NCBI GenBank assembly: GCA_037013685.1
Contig: CM072886.1
Coordinates: 85,690,922-85,754,921, forward strand
Source of the DNA: Acridotheres tristis
Lineage: Eukaryota > Chordata > Aves > Passeriformes > Sturnidae
Direction of reading: 5' to 3'
DNA length: 64,000 nt
Part shown: piece by piece, positions 43,701-54,341 of the stretch
How positions within the stretch are numbered: the stretch's first letter is position 1
Layout: each line of letters starts with the position of its first letter
Notes under the pieces: generated by a model
What the model was told of the DNA's origin: nothing
Database searches by the model: none
Seen by the model: only the letters and a program-made list of their open reading frames with translations
Translations under genes and position numbers: made by a program

Positions 43701-46700
43701 ATTTCACATACTGGGGGGAAAAAAAAGTGACTTCACACTTTCCTGCATGCCATTCTCAGAAGAGCTGCCTACCTGGGGTCACATCCCCACTGCAGGCATT
43801 TCGCAAACATCACTTCCTCTACAGCAGAGCAGAAGGTGAAGGGGCAAAGGATCTATCTGGGCTGACACAAATACTGCCAAGAGCCTAAAAACTTAACTCA
43901 CTAGCAATTAAACTAATTAAATCTGACTTTTGAATGCTTTGTGGCCTGTCTTTGCACTTCCCTGCCCTACTGTACCTGTTTCTCTGTAACTCTGACATCC
44001 CTGTCCCACAACGTCAGTCTTGACACCACCCTTTTCCTAATGCCTCCTCAAAACACATTTGCTTCTACCAAATGTGACAGGAACCAGTCAGTGGTTCTCA
44101 ATATGCAGACATGGTAACACTAACAGCATTATTAACTTAGGAAGAGAAAATAATACCAACCCCAAACTGACGTATTCCTAAAAAGAATTTTATTTTGTTT
44201 CAGTCTTCTTTTTAAATTCAGGGCAGAAAAGGAAAATTAAAAAGCCCACTTTACACGTACTTTAGTGTCACACAAAGGAAAACATCTGCATTGGTGGCTT
44301 GGGCCAAGAACAATGAGTTATAAAAAGCCTAAGGCATTTGGAAGCTCATCCTACTTTCTAAATATCCTCTCCGAGTTAAGCATCCTATTGGCTTCCTGTT
44401 CTCTAAACATATTGTGCTGTCCACACATTTATCAATCTCTCATATCAATGCTCTTTACTATGCAGAGTTCCACAGTATGGCTTTCCTGAATTCAATGACA
44501 GTCTTTTCACATCCAAGCAATGCCTTTGCAGCATCTCTCTGATACCAGGCATGCAATGAATCAAGCTGATCAACAAAAACTGACCCTCTCACCTCTCCAT
44601 TTGTCTGTTTGTCCTTACACAGGGAGCACCCCTGAATTCTAACAAGCAGTGCAGAAATGGGAATTGCTACCATAATAGCTAATGAAAATTTCAAGGGCAT
44701 CAGACTCCAGGTTATGACTTGGCAGAGGAAAATCCAGTATAACTGCAGGAACACCAGAAACAGATCACTTCTGCTGGAAATATACATACACTCTTTAATA
44801 ATCTTATATTTAACACTAAAAATAATCCATGATCACACAGAAACATATAGAAACAGGCTGGGAAGAAATCAATACACATCTCACATACAGCAACATCACA
44901 ACAACCCCAGAGGACACAGAGAAGATTCTAAGAGGATGCAAAGGCAACAGAAGGAAGAAAGTACCACTGACACAGATTTTGTAGGAAAAATACTTTGGTG
45001 CTTTTCCAGTTTTTGAATAAGAGATAAAAAGCATCTTGTGCTCTTCTAAGTAGAACATGTGCCTGTTTCAATACTCTTGAATATTAATATCTTGTACAGG
45101 CATTAAATTTAGAGATAATGTATCTTTTAATTAAAAGTGCAATTTTTTAAAAAATGGGTGGCTGATACCCTGCAGCATTTGTGGAGTTCCCTAAATTATC
45201 TTCCCAAATCTAATATTTTTCCACATCTACATACTGATTCTAAATATCTAATGTCTATATATGATCATTTCTTCTTGTAAAGAATCTAGTCCCAACTGAT
45301 TGTCTATTAACTTCTAAAACAACACTGAATATTTGGAGTTCATATCGCTGTATCAGGTTTATAGGGTTTGGGACTTTGCTTTCCTGCTCCACATTTCTTT
45401 TCTTTTCCACTCAACTAAACTTCAAAATAACTAAAACTGTTTCCCGTGCTGAAATATTACAATGACAATATCATTGACTACTCTTCATTTAGAGCTATGT
45501 CCATCATTAACAGTAACTGAAAGATCAGTCCTGCACAGAATAGATCATCTTCTGAACCCTGAAATGCAATGTAAGGAATTCCTTAACACTACTTGTTACT
45601 TCTGGGTAGTTTTAGATGTTTTCCTCTGCCTAACACACAGCTATTGTTACTGTATTTGGGACTAAACACGCTTTATGCTCAACACATGCTTCCTCTTTGA
45701 CATCAATTCTTAACATAAGAGCTTATGTAGGTAACTGCTGCTGACTTGAAATCATCAGGAAGCATTAAGGTTTTTTATTTTTACAAAATAATTGTCATCA
45801 GTTGTGCAATTACACCTCCCATACCACAGCTTCTTCTTAAATACCTTCTCCACCCACTAAACGCATCTTCCCAGATGTTTTCTAGCATTTCAGATTGTCC
45901 TACAGCAGCTTCCTCTGATAACAATAATTTCTTTTTCTTTCTTTTCCCCTCCAAATAAAAATAAATAAGTGTTTCACAAAATCAAATCACATTCTGGTGC
46001 AGAGCCCACAGAGAACAGGAGCAGGTTACCAGAGATCTCACAGCCACTGAAGAGAGTGAAAAGGCCTGAACAGTGGTAGAAAGGAGCTCTCAGCTTTAGA
46101 CACCAAATGGAAAGGTTTAGAGGACTTCTCTTCTGTTCAGGATGAACTAGAGATAAGGAAACTCAGTAAGACTTATTCTCCAGCACAGTTAGCAGCTCTT
46201 CTAGGCTACACAGGATCTTCCAATGAGACAACAAAAAGCAGCCTCATCCTTCCCCTGTACAATGCTTTTGCTGCCTTTGTGTGGGAGAGGCAAGCACTGG
46301 ATTAACTTTAACATATGCCAGTCTCTGCATGTGGGAGAAATAATTTGTCCTTTCCTGGAGATGCTATCTCAACTCTGGCCAGCAATGGGTGGTGTGCTTA
46401 AGGGAATTCACAATAAGCACTGCATCTGACCATAAAATGGCACATGCCTTGTTTCTGGTTTATGATAGTCTTCAGACAAAAATTAATTAAAATAAACATC
46501 CCTCACTATCAAACTTTTTCTTAAATAAAAAGATCATATTTGCCTACTTGGTCAGAGACCAATACTGCTCAAAGAACTCAAAGGTATGCTGAAAACTCAG
46601 TCACTTAGTCTCCAAGAATAAGAAAAAATGAGATGAAAAGATTCACCCAAAGTAACACGTACACATATAGAAGATAGCTACCAGATCAAACAGAATGGTC

Positions 46701-49700
46701 TTATAAAAAGCAAAACAAAACAAAACAAATAAGCATACCAACCCCCCAAAAAGCAATCATTTTAGGATGCAAATTTTTCCTTTTCTTTTTTTTTTTTTCA
46801 AAATAAAGAAAAAGCCTCAGGCACAAGACTGGTGTAGAATTTCTGGTTGACAAGGCAAGCCTAAATTTGCAATCAAGAGGTGAGCACGACTCTTGAGGCT
46901 CACAGTCCACTCATCTTCACAAGTTTCATAAAGTGTGAGCATCAGCTACCTATCAACAAAATTACTCTGAGTTGACACACCAGAATGTATTTCTTACTTC
47001 TGAAGTTCAGCCAAAAAAAACTAGATTACCCCAAAGGTGACAAAGCAGATAGGCTTTTCTGTTCTCAGAGGACAGAGATGAACTTCGCTAACCAAGCTGC
47101 TGAGGACTTAACTGCAGCACACAGAGGAGATCTGCTTTTCACATTCTCCTACTCACAGGAAAAGTCACTACACAAATAATTACCAGCAATATGAATAAAA
47201 AAGACTTATTTTTGTATAAGGTCAGATCCAATACCCAGTTATTCCTTAATACTGAATGATACAATAAGATCTCGTACAGGTGACCAGTTCATGGGACATC
47301 ATTCGAGTTTCAAAGAAACAAAGGTCAATTCTGTTACTCAAAGCTCAGTGTGCCTTTCCTTTTTGTTTAACAGACAAATTTAATTATTATTGTTAGTTGT
47401 TTGTAATCACACGTATCACAAATGTTCATACTACTAAGGTAAGGCATGATGTTGAAGTACAAGACAGTGACCAATTTAACATTAAATGGGACAGTCCATC
47501 TCGAGCTCGCCTAAAGACTATCTTCAAATACTCAATAGCCCTTAAAGAACACTCGATTCCTAATACATGCTGCTTTTTATTTGGAGGATGGATATCTACT
47601 ACCTAATGCTCTTGGAAAGCTCCCACTGAGCTGCCACAGCTATATTAGATGAGAATACTGGCATATAACTTAAAATGGAAAGGTATCTTGTGATTAAATA
47701 CTGCATCCAAATCACATGTCAGCTTTTTCTTTTTTAAAAACATGATACAAACTGAAGCTGAGGTTTTCCTTGCTATGATAAACATCACAGAAGCATATTC
47801 ATCCCCATTACTTAACAACAGAACCTATAAACTCCTGCTGATTTCTTTATCTGTTTCTAAAGCACAGTTTAAAATCCTACACTGCAGATAAGGGTATACT
47901 GCTTACAAGATTAAAGTCAAGGTCACATATTGCACATACGCTGCTGCCTGTGAAATAGCGATCTGTTTCACAAACTCCATATATATTTTTAGAAAGGGCT
48001 GCTCTAGTCATCAGCTAACAGCCTTTGAATTACAGAAGCGAAGATAAACTTTGGCTTAGAAGGGAAAATTTAAGGCTTCTGTGCCCAAACAGACAGACCC
48101 CTGCTGATTTAAGGAAGTAAAGTAGTTCTTTTTATCTCTTCACAAAACCCAAAGGGGAAATCCCCAATACAGTGAGTATGAACCTTACTTTCCTTCTGAT
48201 AAAGCTAAGAGTGAAATGCCCCAAGACTTGATACGACCACAGGTAGACCACCTTTGAGAAACCCTGGCTTCACAGTATGCCTGGTAGCTAAGCTGCTGCT
48301 CCCTCCAGACATCTGTTGCACCTTCTGCTCAACAGGCACCTGTGCAGTATTCATACTAAAGCTACAACAGAAGCACCAGCACCATGTAAGCAATGGTCTG
48401 TAACATAGAAAAGATTTCTGCCTTCCCCAGGGAACACCATTTGCACAATATGTCCTTAGTGGATGCCACAAAATATTATTAATCAGGAAAAAGTGAGTAC
48501 ATTGATATGCAATAATTATTTACACATGATGGTCATTAAAAAATGACACTTCCTAAATCAAATATTACGCTTAATGCATGGTTCTCTAGAAGGGGATTCC
48601 AAAAATTCTGCTCACGTAAAAAGTGAGCAGCAAAATCTGGATTTTTAACCAGCTTTAATGATAGAAAGATCTTTAAGGCATGCTCCAAATAAAGAAGGCA
48701 CAGGCTGAGAGAGCGAGGCCGTTCAGCCTGGAGAAGAGAAGGCTCCAGGGAGACCTTGTAGCATCTTCCAGTACCTAAAGCAGGCTTACAGGAGAGGTGC
48801 AGAGGGCACGTACTCAGAGAACAAGGTGGGGGGAATGGATTGAAACTGGAAGAGAGTAGGTTTAGATTAACTGTTTTGGAAGAAATTCTTTACTATGAGG
48901 TGAGTGAGGGAATCAAGCAGGGTTCCTAGAGATGTTGTGGACTCCTCATTCCTGGACGTGTTCAGGGCCAGCCTGGGTGGGGCTTTGAGTGACCTGGTCT
49001 AGTGGAAAGTGTCTCTGCTCATGGTGAGGGGGCTGGAACTAGATGGTCTTTAAGGTCTCTTCCAACCCAAACCATTCTATGATTCTGTGATTACTGTTAG
49101 CTGCCTAAAATAGCTCTTGTTCTCTTTTGCCTATGGAACTAGTTAGGACTGCTCTTTACTAGAATGGATAAAACTGCAGCAGCTTTGTGCAGTATGGAGA
49201 CACACAGCAGAGACAACATCATGAACAGGTGGAGTTCCTATAGTGAATCACTGCTTGTAAAATCAGGACTTACCCAGAGAGTTTATCCAAGGCCACTAGT
49301 CATGTAAAACTTCTACCTCCTCCAGCAACCTACATGTTCTGGCAGGCCACTGAAAATGCTTGAGCAGCTAAATGTTAATTTTTTTGTAAGTCATTTGGAG
49401 AAGGTTCCTTTATTTATTATTGCTGCCACCAGCCTGTACATTAGTCACCCTTTCTTTGCCTTGCTTCTGCAAGGCAACAACACTGAGAGCTTTAAAAGAC
49501 TTTGCATTACATCAAAACGTGTTGACAACTTTGGCAAGTGGGGATACAGGGCTAAATAAAAGCAGGCCAAGAAATAAATAAAAGCAGTGTGCTTCTTTTC
49601 TACACTGCTCTGCTGTCAGCCAGTTCCTGGAGTCCGTCCTGAACTAGTCCAGTTAGTCAGCTTTGAGACAAAGAGATGTGTTAGGCAGGGGACACTTGGC

Positions 49701-51339
49701 CTAGGAATCTGTCCCTGAGCACCCTTCATTCGGCACTGCTGCTATCACTTGAAGGCTGAAGTATCAGTTCCTGACCAGAAATGTGCCACTATTTGTCAGA
49801 CAAGAAGTCCCAGACAGGACACCATGTGTATGCACAGCAATCAGTTATGTTTCCTCACAGACACTAAGTTTCCTCACAGAGATGACACAAACTTGCAACA
49901 TGAATGGACGACAATTCATGAATTAGATAACGTTGAAATTCCAAATGGGAAATCGAAAGACAGAAGGAATTTGCAACCTAGATCACCTTACCATAAATGA
50001 TTATGTAATTTCAATTAGCTAATGTTATTGAAGATTCTATTTTATACCCTGTTCATCTCTTTCTAGAAATATTCTAAGTTATCTACACCTTGTATCAGCA
50101 GGCTGAACAAATCGGAAGACTATATTAGCAAAAACATTTTCAAGTGGAGGAAAACTCCTAATGCTCTGCCTTTGCAGTAACCTCCCTTTGGGAACCAAAC
50201 TAATCCACTAGACATCATTCATTAGCAGATACACTTTATTTCAAAACTCAGGAGCCTCTGAGAAATGAGCGTGATTCTCAGGAGTTTTTAAAACTCATCT
50301 GCTTAAAGGCCTAAACAATGTTTCAGTTACAAAATAGCCATTTTTTAGAATGTAAGACTAAATTTTGGACAAGGAACTTCTTGTGTTCAAACGTTCCCTG
50401 ATGCTACTACGTCAAGTATCAGACTGTGACACTGACTAAATCTGCAAGTTCTTCAAAGTGCTGCTTAAGTTTTTTTCACATGCCTCTAGAGGCTAAGTAT
50501 AACTCCATTCAATCTAAACACCTGTGTGAGAAACCCCACTCTTGAATCCAATCACCAAAATTCGGTAAAATTACAAAAAATAATAAAAAAAAAGCAGTAA
50601 CACAAACCTCTCAAGAGAAAGAGTGGCCTAAACAACAGTTATAGGGCATCCAAACTGATGGTATTTACTCCACTCTTTGCCTGGGGGTTTTTGCCTTAAG
50701 ATGAAGTGCCAATATCACGGGCATTGATACTTCTTTAAACAGGACAAATTGTAATCACGTAACCATTACAATTATATTTGAAGTAGTATGCACAAAGATG
50801 TTTAATGCTGGGGGGATGGTAAAACCTATAAAAGCAGTTCACAAACACCTCTCCAACTATAAGGTTTCACTAGAAATGGGCTAGCTTACTATTATAATAT
50901 CTCTCCTTCCCCTCCCAACCACCCTCCTCGTATCCATATCGAAATCCTGTTGCTGAATCCACGGCACCTTTGAGGCATTTGTGCCGGAGGGAGGAGGGCA
51001 CGCACGAGAGGGAGGAGAAGGAGAGATGACTCTTGTCTCGTCACCGCGCCGCAGAAATCACGGCAGGAGCTGAGCCCAGCGCTCTCAGCCGCCGTTCCCG
51101 TTCCCGCCCCTGCCGCCGCTCTCTCGAACCAGCGCCTTCCCACCCGGGGCCGATCCGAGCCGGGAATGGCCCGGGCCTCCCCCGCCCCCGGCCCGCCCCC
51201 GGCCCGCCCCGGTACCTCGGAGCCGGGGGAACTCGCGGTCTCGCATGGCGCCGAGCCCGTCCCCGTGCCCGTAGCCGTACTGGCAGCCGGCGGGGCGGGC
51301 GGCGAGGAAGGCGCGGAAGGAGAGCGGCTGCCCGGCCAT
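22686..51339 (-). CDS. MOCOS: MOCOS, molybdenum cofactor sulfurase, 5' part (exons 1-3, gene continues beyond the left edge)
   Basis: The coding sequence joins 51216-51339, 25290-25379 and 22686-22752 on the minus strand (124 + 90 + 67 bp = 281 bp, or 93 codons plus 2 bases). Reading phase is kept across both junctions and every intron is GT-AG. The joined protein has YGYG near residue 21, then YLDHAG at about residues 45-50 and [12 protein letters not shown] at about 73-84. These are family-typical for eukaryotic Moco sulfurases of the class V aminotransferase (NifS-like) fold. The enzyme is cytosolic. It takes sulfur from L-cysteine through a PLP-bound persulfide and transfers it to the molybdenum cofactor, activating xanthine dehydrogenase and aldehyde oxidase. 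The vertebrate protein is roughly 850-900 residues, so only about a tenth lies here. The PLP lysine and the C-terminal MOSC region are outside the window. Identification rests on remembered family sequence, not on a search. Confidence 0.93.
22753..25289 (-). other. MOCOS: MOCOS intron 2 (2.5 kb)
   Basis: A complete intron between exons 2 and 3, with donor GTAAGT at the exon 2 side and acceptor CTCCTAG at the exon 3 side. It is ordinary AT-rich sequence with short T or A runs (for example near 23.73 and 23.9 kb). I see no recognisable transposable element, RNA gene or long open frame. Confidence 0.85.
25290..25379 (-). CDS. MOCOS: MOCOS exon 2 (about residues 42-72)
   Basis: This 90-bp exon has an acceptor TTTTAG|GG at 25380/25379, behind a T-rich tract, and a strong donor ATG|GTAAGTG at 25290/25289. 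With the G from exon 1 it reads [17 protein letters not shown] and continues to [10 protein letters not shown], ending one base into a glycine codon. YLDHAG is the conserved opening strand-turn of the Moco sulfurase PLP domain. The frame stays open past the donor into intronic residues (KCKALF...), but the family pattern continues instead in exon 3. This is the clearest exon in the window. Confidence 0.95.
26349..27218 (+). other. 289-codon open frame in a GC-richer block of intron 1, unrecognised
   Basis: This is the longest open frame in the window outside the CpG island, antisense to MOCOS, about 0.97 kb upstream of exon 2. The block from about 26490 to 27235 is visibly GC-richer than its flanks. 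The predicted protein is rich in Ser, Gly, Pro, Gln, His and Ala (for example [14 protein letters not shown]), without signal peptide, membrane segment, clear domain or catalytic motif. Its first 60 codons lie in ordinary AT-rich sequence. An AATAAAGCTT at 26997-27006 looks like a polyadenylation signal of the kind found in retroviral LTRs, and an 18-bp word near CCATCCTGGCCAACACTC occurs at 26975 and, with one change, at 27210. A decayed LTR element, or a chance open frame in GC-rich DNA, is more likely than a gene. I do not assign a function. Confidence 0.25.
29545..30179 (-). mobile_element. CR1 LINE 3' portion (about 635 bp)
   Basis: On the plus strand it opens with 'tcacagaatcatagaatagt' and 'ttgggttggagaggacttaa', then 'ccaaccaccctg', 'cttgaacacttccagggatg' and later 'ctgggggccccagagctgga'. 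This is the reverse complement of a CR1 3' end that includes part of the ORF2 C-terminal region. It is the longest single CR1 block within the MOCOS introns. An internal T-run at 29749-29757 lies within it. Confidence 0.95.
38946..39150. repeat. (CAAA)n / A-C-rich low-complexity tract, about 200 bp
   Basis: Almost pure A and C in CAAA, CAAAA and CCCCAAAAAA words. It produces long Phe/Leu/Val/Gly/Cys open frames on the minus strand at 38921-39215 that are not genes. Confidence 0.9.
41363..41400. repeat. 11-bp minisatellite, three full units plus a partial one
   Basis: The unit GAAAGGAGGCA repeats perfectly at 41363-41373, 41374-41384 and 41385-41395 and starts again at 41396. A purine-rich run GGAAGGAAGGGA precedes it at 41351. 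It is purine-only except for one C per unit. Confidence 0.9.
42125..42315 (-). mobile_element. CR1 LINE 3' end fragment
   Basis: The plus strand reads 'agaatcatagaatctttcag', 'gttggaaaagacctccaagg', then 'tccagggatggtgactccac' and 'cctgagcagcccattccaat', the inverted 3' end of an avian CR1 of the 'aaaagacctccaaggtcat' type. It is 5'-truncated, and the right edge is approximate. Confidence 0.92.
43313..43334. repeat. Perfect inverted repeat (10-bp arms, 2-bp spacer)
   Basis: GTTCCAAATT - TT - AATTTGGAAC lies inside a region crowded with ATTA/TAAT words (43225-43300), followed by TGACAGCTAA near 43386. No transposon around it was recognised. Confidence 0.85.
48700..49092 (+). mobile_element. 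CR1 LINE 3' portion (about 390 bp)
   Basis: It contains 'ttcagcctggagaagagaag', 'gctccagggagacctt', 'gtggactcctcattcctgga', 'gggtggggctttgagtgacc', 'ggctggaactagatggtctt' and ends 'ccattctatgattctgtgat'. That is CR1 ORF2 C-terminal coding sequence followed by the 3' UTR, in plus orientation. Frames are broken. Confidence 0.95.
51180..51211 (-). promoter_or_regulatory. G-run cluster (potential G-quadruplex) at the start of intron 1
   Basis: On the coding strand, starting 4 nt after the exon 1 donor GT, there are consecutive runs GGGG, GGG, GGGGG, GGG, GGGGG, GGG(GG) separated by 1-2 bases. On the plus strand this is three near-copies of the 11-mer GGCCCGCCCCC. It meets the usual four-tracts-of-three-G rule for quadruplex formation, on the strand that would be present in the nascent RNA. 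Confidence 0.6.
51216..51339 (-). CDS. MOCOS: MOCOS exon 1 (start codon, residues 1-41 plus one base)
   Basis: The ATG is at 51339-51337 in a good Kozak context (G at -3 and +4, GGCATGG). The exon encodes a 41-residue leader starting MAGQPLSF, containing YGYG and ending REFPRLR, then donates one G to the next codon. The donor is G|GTACC at 51216/51215. The sequence is about 75-80% G+C, unlike exons 2 and 3. The start was chosen because the leader length and the YGYG...REF pattern match vertebrate MOCOS. The frame is also open upstream to an ATG at 51801 (154 more codons), but that stretch is CpG-island sequence with no resemblance to the family, so it is taken as 5' UTR and promoter. The transcription start cannot be placed exactly; the 5' UTR probably covers part of 51340-51450. 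Confidence 0.9.
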
Positions 51340-51404
51340 GCCGGCCGGCAGGGCCCGGCGCGGAGAGCGGCGCGGTGCCGCGGCAGAGCGGCCTCCCCGG
51401 GCCC

Positions 51405-51429
51405 GCTCGGCTCGGCTCGGCCCGGCCCG
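51405..51429. repeat. Pentamer tandem repeat in the MOCOS 5' flank/UTR
   Basis: Five tandem 5-mers, GCTCG three times then GCCCG twice, lie 66-90 bp upstream of the ATG, between the GC boxes and the start codon. Such short GC tandem repeats in CpG islands are prone to length change. Confidence 0.7.
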
Positions 51430-51440
51430 GCCGATCTGCT

Positions 51441-51461
51441 CCGCCCGCCTCCCGCCCCGCC
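51441..51461 (-). promoter_or_regulatory. GC-box cluster upstream of MOCOS exon 1
   Basis: On the gene's strand this reads as overlapping GGCGGGG / GGGCGG boxes (Sp1/KLF type), about 100-125 bp upstream of the ATG. The position fits a core promoter with initiation between here and the start codon. Factor binding is inferred from the motif only. Confidence 0.55.
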
Positions 51462-52608
51462 TGCCCCAGGGCCGGTCCGGCCGCGGCTGAGCCGGGCACT
51501 GGGGCGGCACAGGGAGGAGTTTCCCGTAAGGAAGAAGTTTGCCGAAGCGCTGAGAAATGTTTGTGGATGGCGGCAGCAAGTGTACCCTCCTACTGAGGCA
51601 TGCTGTTTGAAATACTTCACGGCGCTCTCTCTCCCCTAAAATTTGCCAATGCAAGCTTAGCTTTGCCTCGCTCGCACTGCTGCTAATAGCGGAGGTCGCT
51701 TTCTCACACCTCGCACCTGGTGTACGACACTCCTGCAGCACGCCGAGCCGGCTCTCCTGGCCACAGGTGCCGTGTGGCCAATGCAAAGTGCCACGAACCA
51801 AGGGAGTGCTATGGGCTGGGCAGCAGGACTAGAGAGAACAGCAGTGTAAAAACCTCTGCTTTGTCAGATGAACTATAACCATATACATAAACCAAAAAAA
51901 TCACGGCCAAAGGAATGCGTTTGTTGTGGTTTTTTGTTGTTGGGTTTTGATGTTTTGTGGTGTTATTTTCATATTAATGTTTTCCTGACATAGTACTTGC
52001 AATGGATTTTTCTACTTACAGCTCTGCAATCTGCAGAGCATAAATTACCTCCACTGTTGGTCCAATACCAAAATGAAACTGCATGTTAGGATGGACCTAC
52101 ATGCAGAAACTGGTAAGGCAGACTCTCATTAGATTGTTCGAAATGCTATTAGTGGGATGCCAGTGAAATGGGAAACTACATAGAACAAACTTCAGCCCAA
52201 ACAGAACTGTAAAGATTTTTCACTTAGAAAGTGGTACTGAAATAAAACCATGTAGATAATTATAAAATAAGCCTGACATGAAATACAGCATGCTAATGTG
52301 CTCCCTGCTTTATATATTAGGAATTTTTGTTTCATTTAAACACATAGCCCTAGCTTCAGGGCATATATTTCTATAACACTAGAAAAGTATGTTTGCCCCT
52401 GACTCTGTTCATGATTGGAGCAGGTCTATAGTGTATGACAGCCCCAGGTGAAATAGTACACCTTTCAGCCAGCCAATGATTTTACCAAAACTAATTGCCA
52501 AATAAGTTACACCTTAAACATTCCCTTCCAGACGAACAAAACACTGCTGACAAAAAAAGAACAGTTGCCATCAGGTAGAGGAATGTTCTTGGCTGATCTC
52601 CTGAAGTC

Positions 52609-52655
52609 ACTTAAAAAAAAAAAAAAAAAAAAACAAAAAAAACACAACCAAAAAC
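52609..52655. repeat. Poly(A) / A-C-rich run
   Basis: About 24 A in a row, then AC-rich words (caaaaaaaacacaaccaaaaa). No retroposed sequence was recognised next to it. Confidence 0.85.
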
Positions 52656-54341
52656 CCTGCCTCGAATACCTTTTGCAAAATTGTTTTAACGGTTTATGCA
52701 TTGCAATTTAGGAGAACCTATGCCCTCACTATGATTTCTTTATTGCAAGTATTTGTAGAAAATATCTGCTATAGATTTTCCTTCATATTTCTAGATGCCT
52801 GTTATCAATTTACAGAGCAATTTATTTATATTGATTGCTATAGTTCTCTCACCATTTTCATATATTTTCATGTAGTTGTTTGCAATCCTTTATTGAAACA
52901 AGACTAGTTTTCCCCATCAAAACAGATGACAGAATGCAGCTTTCTGATCTTACAATAAATGCATCTTGAAGACCTAATTTCCATTCACATTTTTATATAA
53001 AAAATGGTTCCTCACAATTGATTTGTGTCTCTCTTTTCTTCGTCCTGATTTTTGAAGATTAGCCCTTTGGAAGTAACACATACATGGAGGCAGTACTAAT
53101 TTAGAATATGCTCTGCACACTGTATGTAGCCTGGTGATGATCACTGATTATTGGGGGTGTACCAGTTTCCAATAAAGGCCTTAGTTAATCTGTCAGAAAG
53201 GCTGACCAGAGTCTTAAAATAGTAAGAGGCATTCAGGTTGCTCAGTGTCAATATAGAAGTTTTTGTGTTGGAAAATTAGTATAACTTCTAAAAAACTAAC
53301 TAGGCTTTACTCTTAACTCTATTTCTGAGGTAAAAGCTGGAGATTTAATGGAATTTTGACAGGAAGCCACAACTTCCAGTTCTGAACCCTGTCACACCCA
53401 GCTTGCTTAACCATAACAGGATTATCCTAAGGCACATCTTACAGCTACCTGCTTTGACAAAGCTTTACTGACAAGGCTGGTATAAAATACACAGATTAAG
53501 TATAGAAAGCTGTGAGCTAAGGCTTTGTCTCTGCCTTGGTCTACTGTATGAGTAGGAGAGGATATCCCTTCCTTGTAGTCACCTTAGACATAAATTATTG
53601 AAAACTATGAGTCAGAGCTTATGGGCACGATTGGATATTGTATTAAAGAGTTGAGCAGTTTGGAATCATGTAGCAGGAAGCATTCAGAATAGTAAGAACC
53701 AACATAATGCAGTGAATGTGAAAAGTGCCGAGTAGTCTTGGAAGGGAGAGGTATTGCTCTCGGCAGAACTTTTGCCAGCAGAAAGCCAGATTCTCTTTGA
53801 TCCTCCGCTGACACTGAAAGCACTAGTGGAAATGAGTGCTACAGCCATTAAATGATTGCACTGAGGTCAGCACAGGCACAGCCTCGCCTTTGTGCTTCTG
53901 TGTTAGGAAAGGCATTATTAACTCATTGCAGCCCAGATTACACTTGGTATATGTTTAGGACTGATATAAGCCTTTTCGTTTATTCATTATACACAAAATT
54001 TACTTCACCCTGTTATATTCTTTTGCATGTTGCATCACAGAACAATAAAATACTGTTTTGCTCATTGCAGAGACATCCCAAAGTATGCATACAGTGCTCC
54101 AGTCTCTAACTGGTTGATCTGAAATGATGTGCAGGATCAGAACTCTGATGCTGTTGCTTACTAACCGTAAACAGTTTGATTTTTGGATTTGTTGACTATA
54201 AAGAAAGCTTTATCTAAGTCAGAACATGCTTATAGTTACAGAAATATAACTTATTGTATAGCTCTTTGAGACCATCAGTTATAAAAAAGCTGCTAGGACA
54301 TAGAGAGCCAAAATCAAGATTATAACTGTTAATTTATTCCT

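Larger units (their letters stand above)
25380..51215 (-). other. MOCOS: MOCOS intron 1 (25.8 kb)
   Basis: A very large first intron, from donor GTACC at 51215 to acceptor TTTTAG at 25380. It contains the GC-richer block with a 289-codon frame (26349-27218, opposite strand to the gene), CR1 copies at 29545-30179, 42125-42315 and 48700-49092, an A/C-rich tract at 38946-39150, an 11-bp tandem repeat at 41363-41400 and an ATTA-rich block with an inverted repeat at 43225-43400. The first 200 bp after the donor are still CpG-island sequence with a G-run motif. Apart from these, the intron is AT-rich DNA without recognisable genes. Confidence 0.85.
51020..51800. promoter_or_regulatory. CpG island / MOCOS promoter region
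   Basis: G+C and CpG rise sharply from the surrounding 35-40% G+C to well over 70% in the core (about 51050-51500) and fall off by about 51800. The island covers exon 1, the start of intron 1 and several hundred bases upstream. No TATA box is apparent, so dispersed CpG-island initiation is likely. GC boxes lie at 51441-51461. Farther upstream two copies of GCCAATGCAA (51645-51654 and 51777-51786) each contain a CCAAT element. Many long open frames on both strands here are by-products of the high G+C and are not called as genes. Confidence 0.9.

Noticed and set aside
44090..44150. The word CAGTGGTTCTCAA, which begins many hAT-Charlie transposons
   Set aside because: The match stops after about a dozen bases and no matching second terminus was found.
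50892..51801. Several long open frames (150-240 codons) on both strands around 51 kb
   Set aside because: They are by-products of the CpG island, overlap each other in different frames and are Arg/Ala/Gly/Pro-rich. Only the 41-codon MOCOS exon 1 within them matches a known protein.
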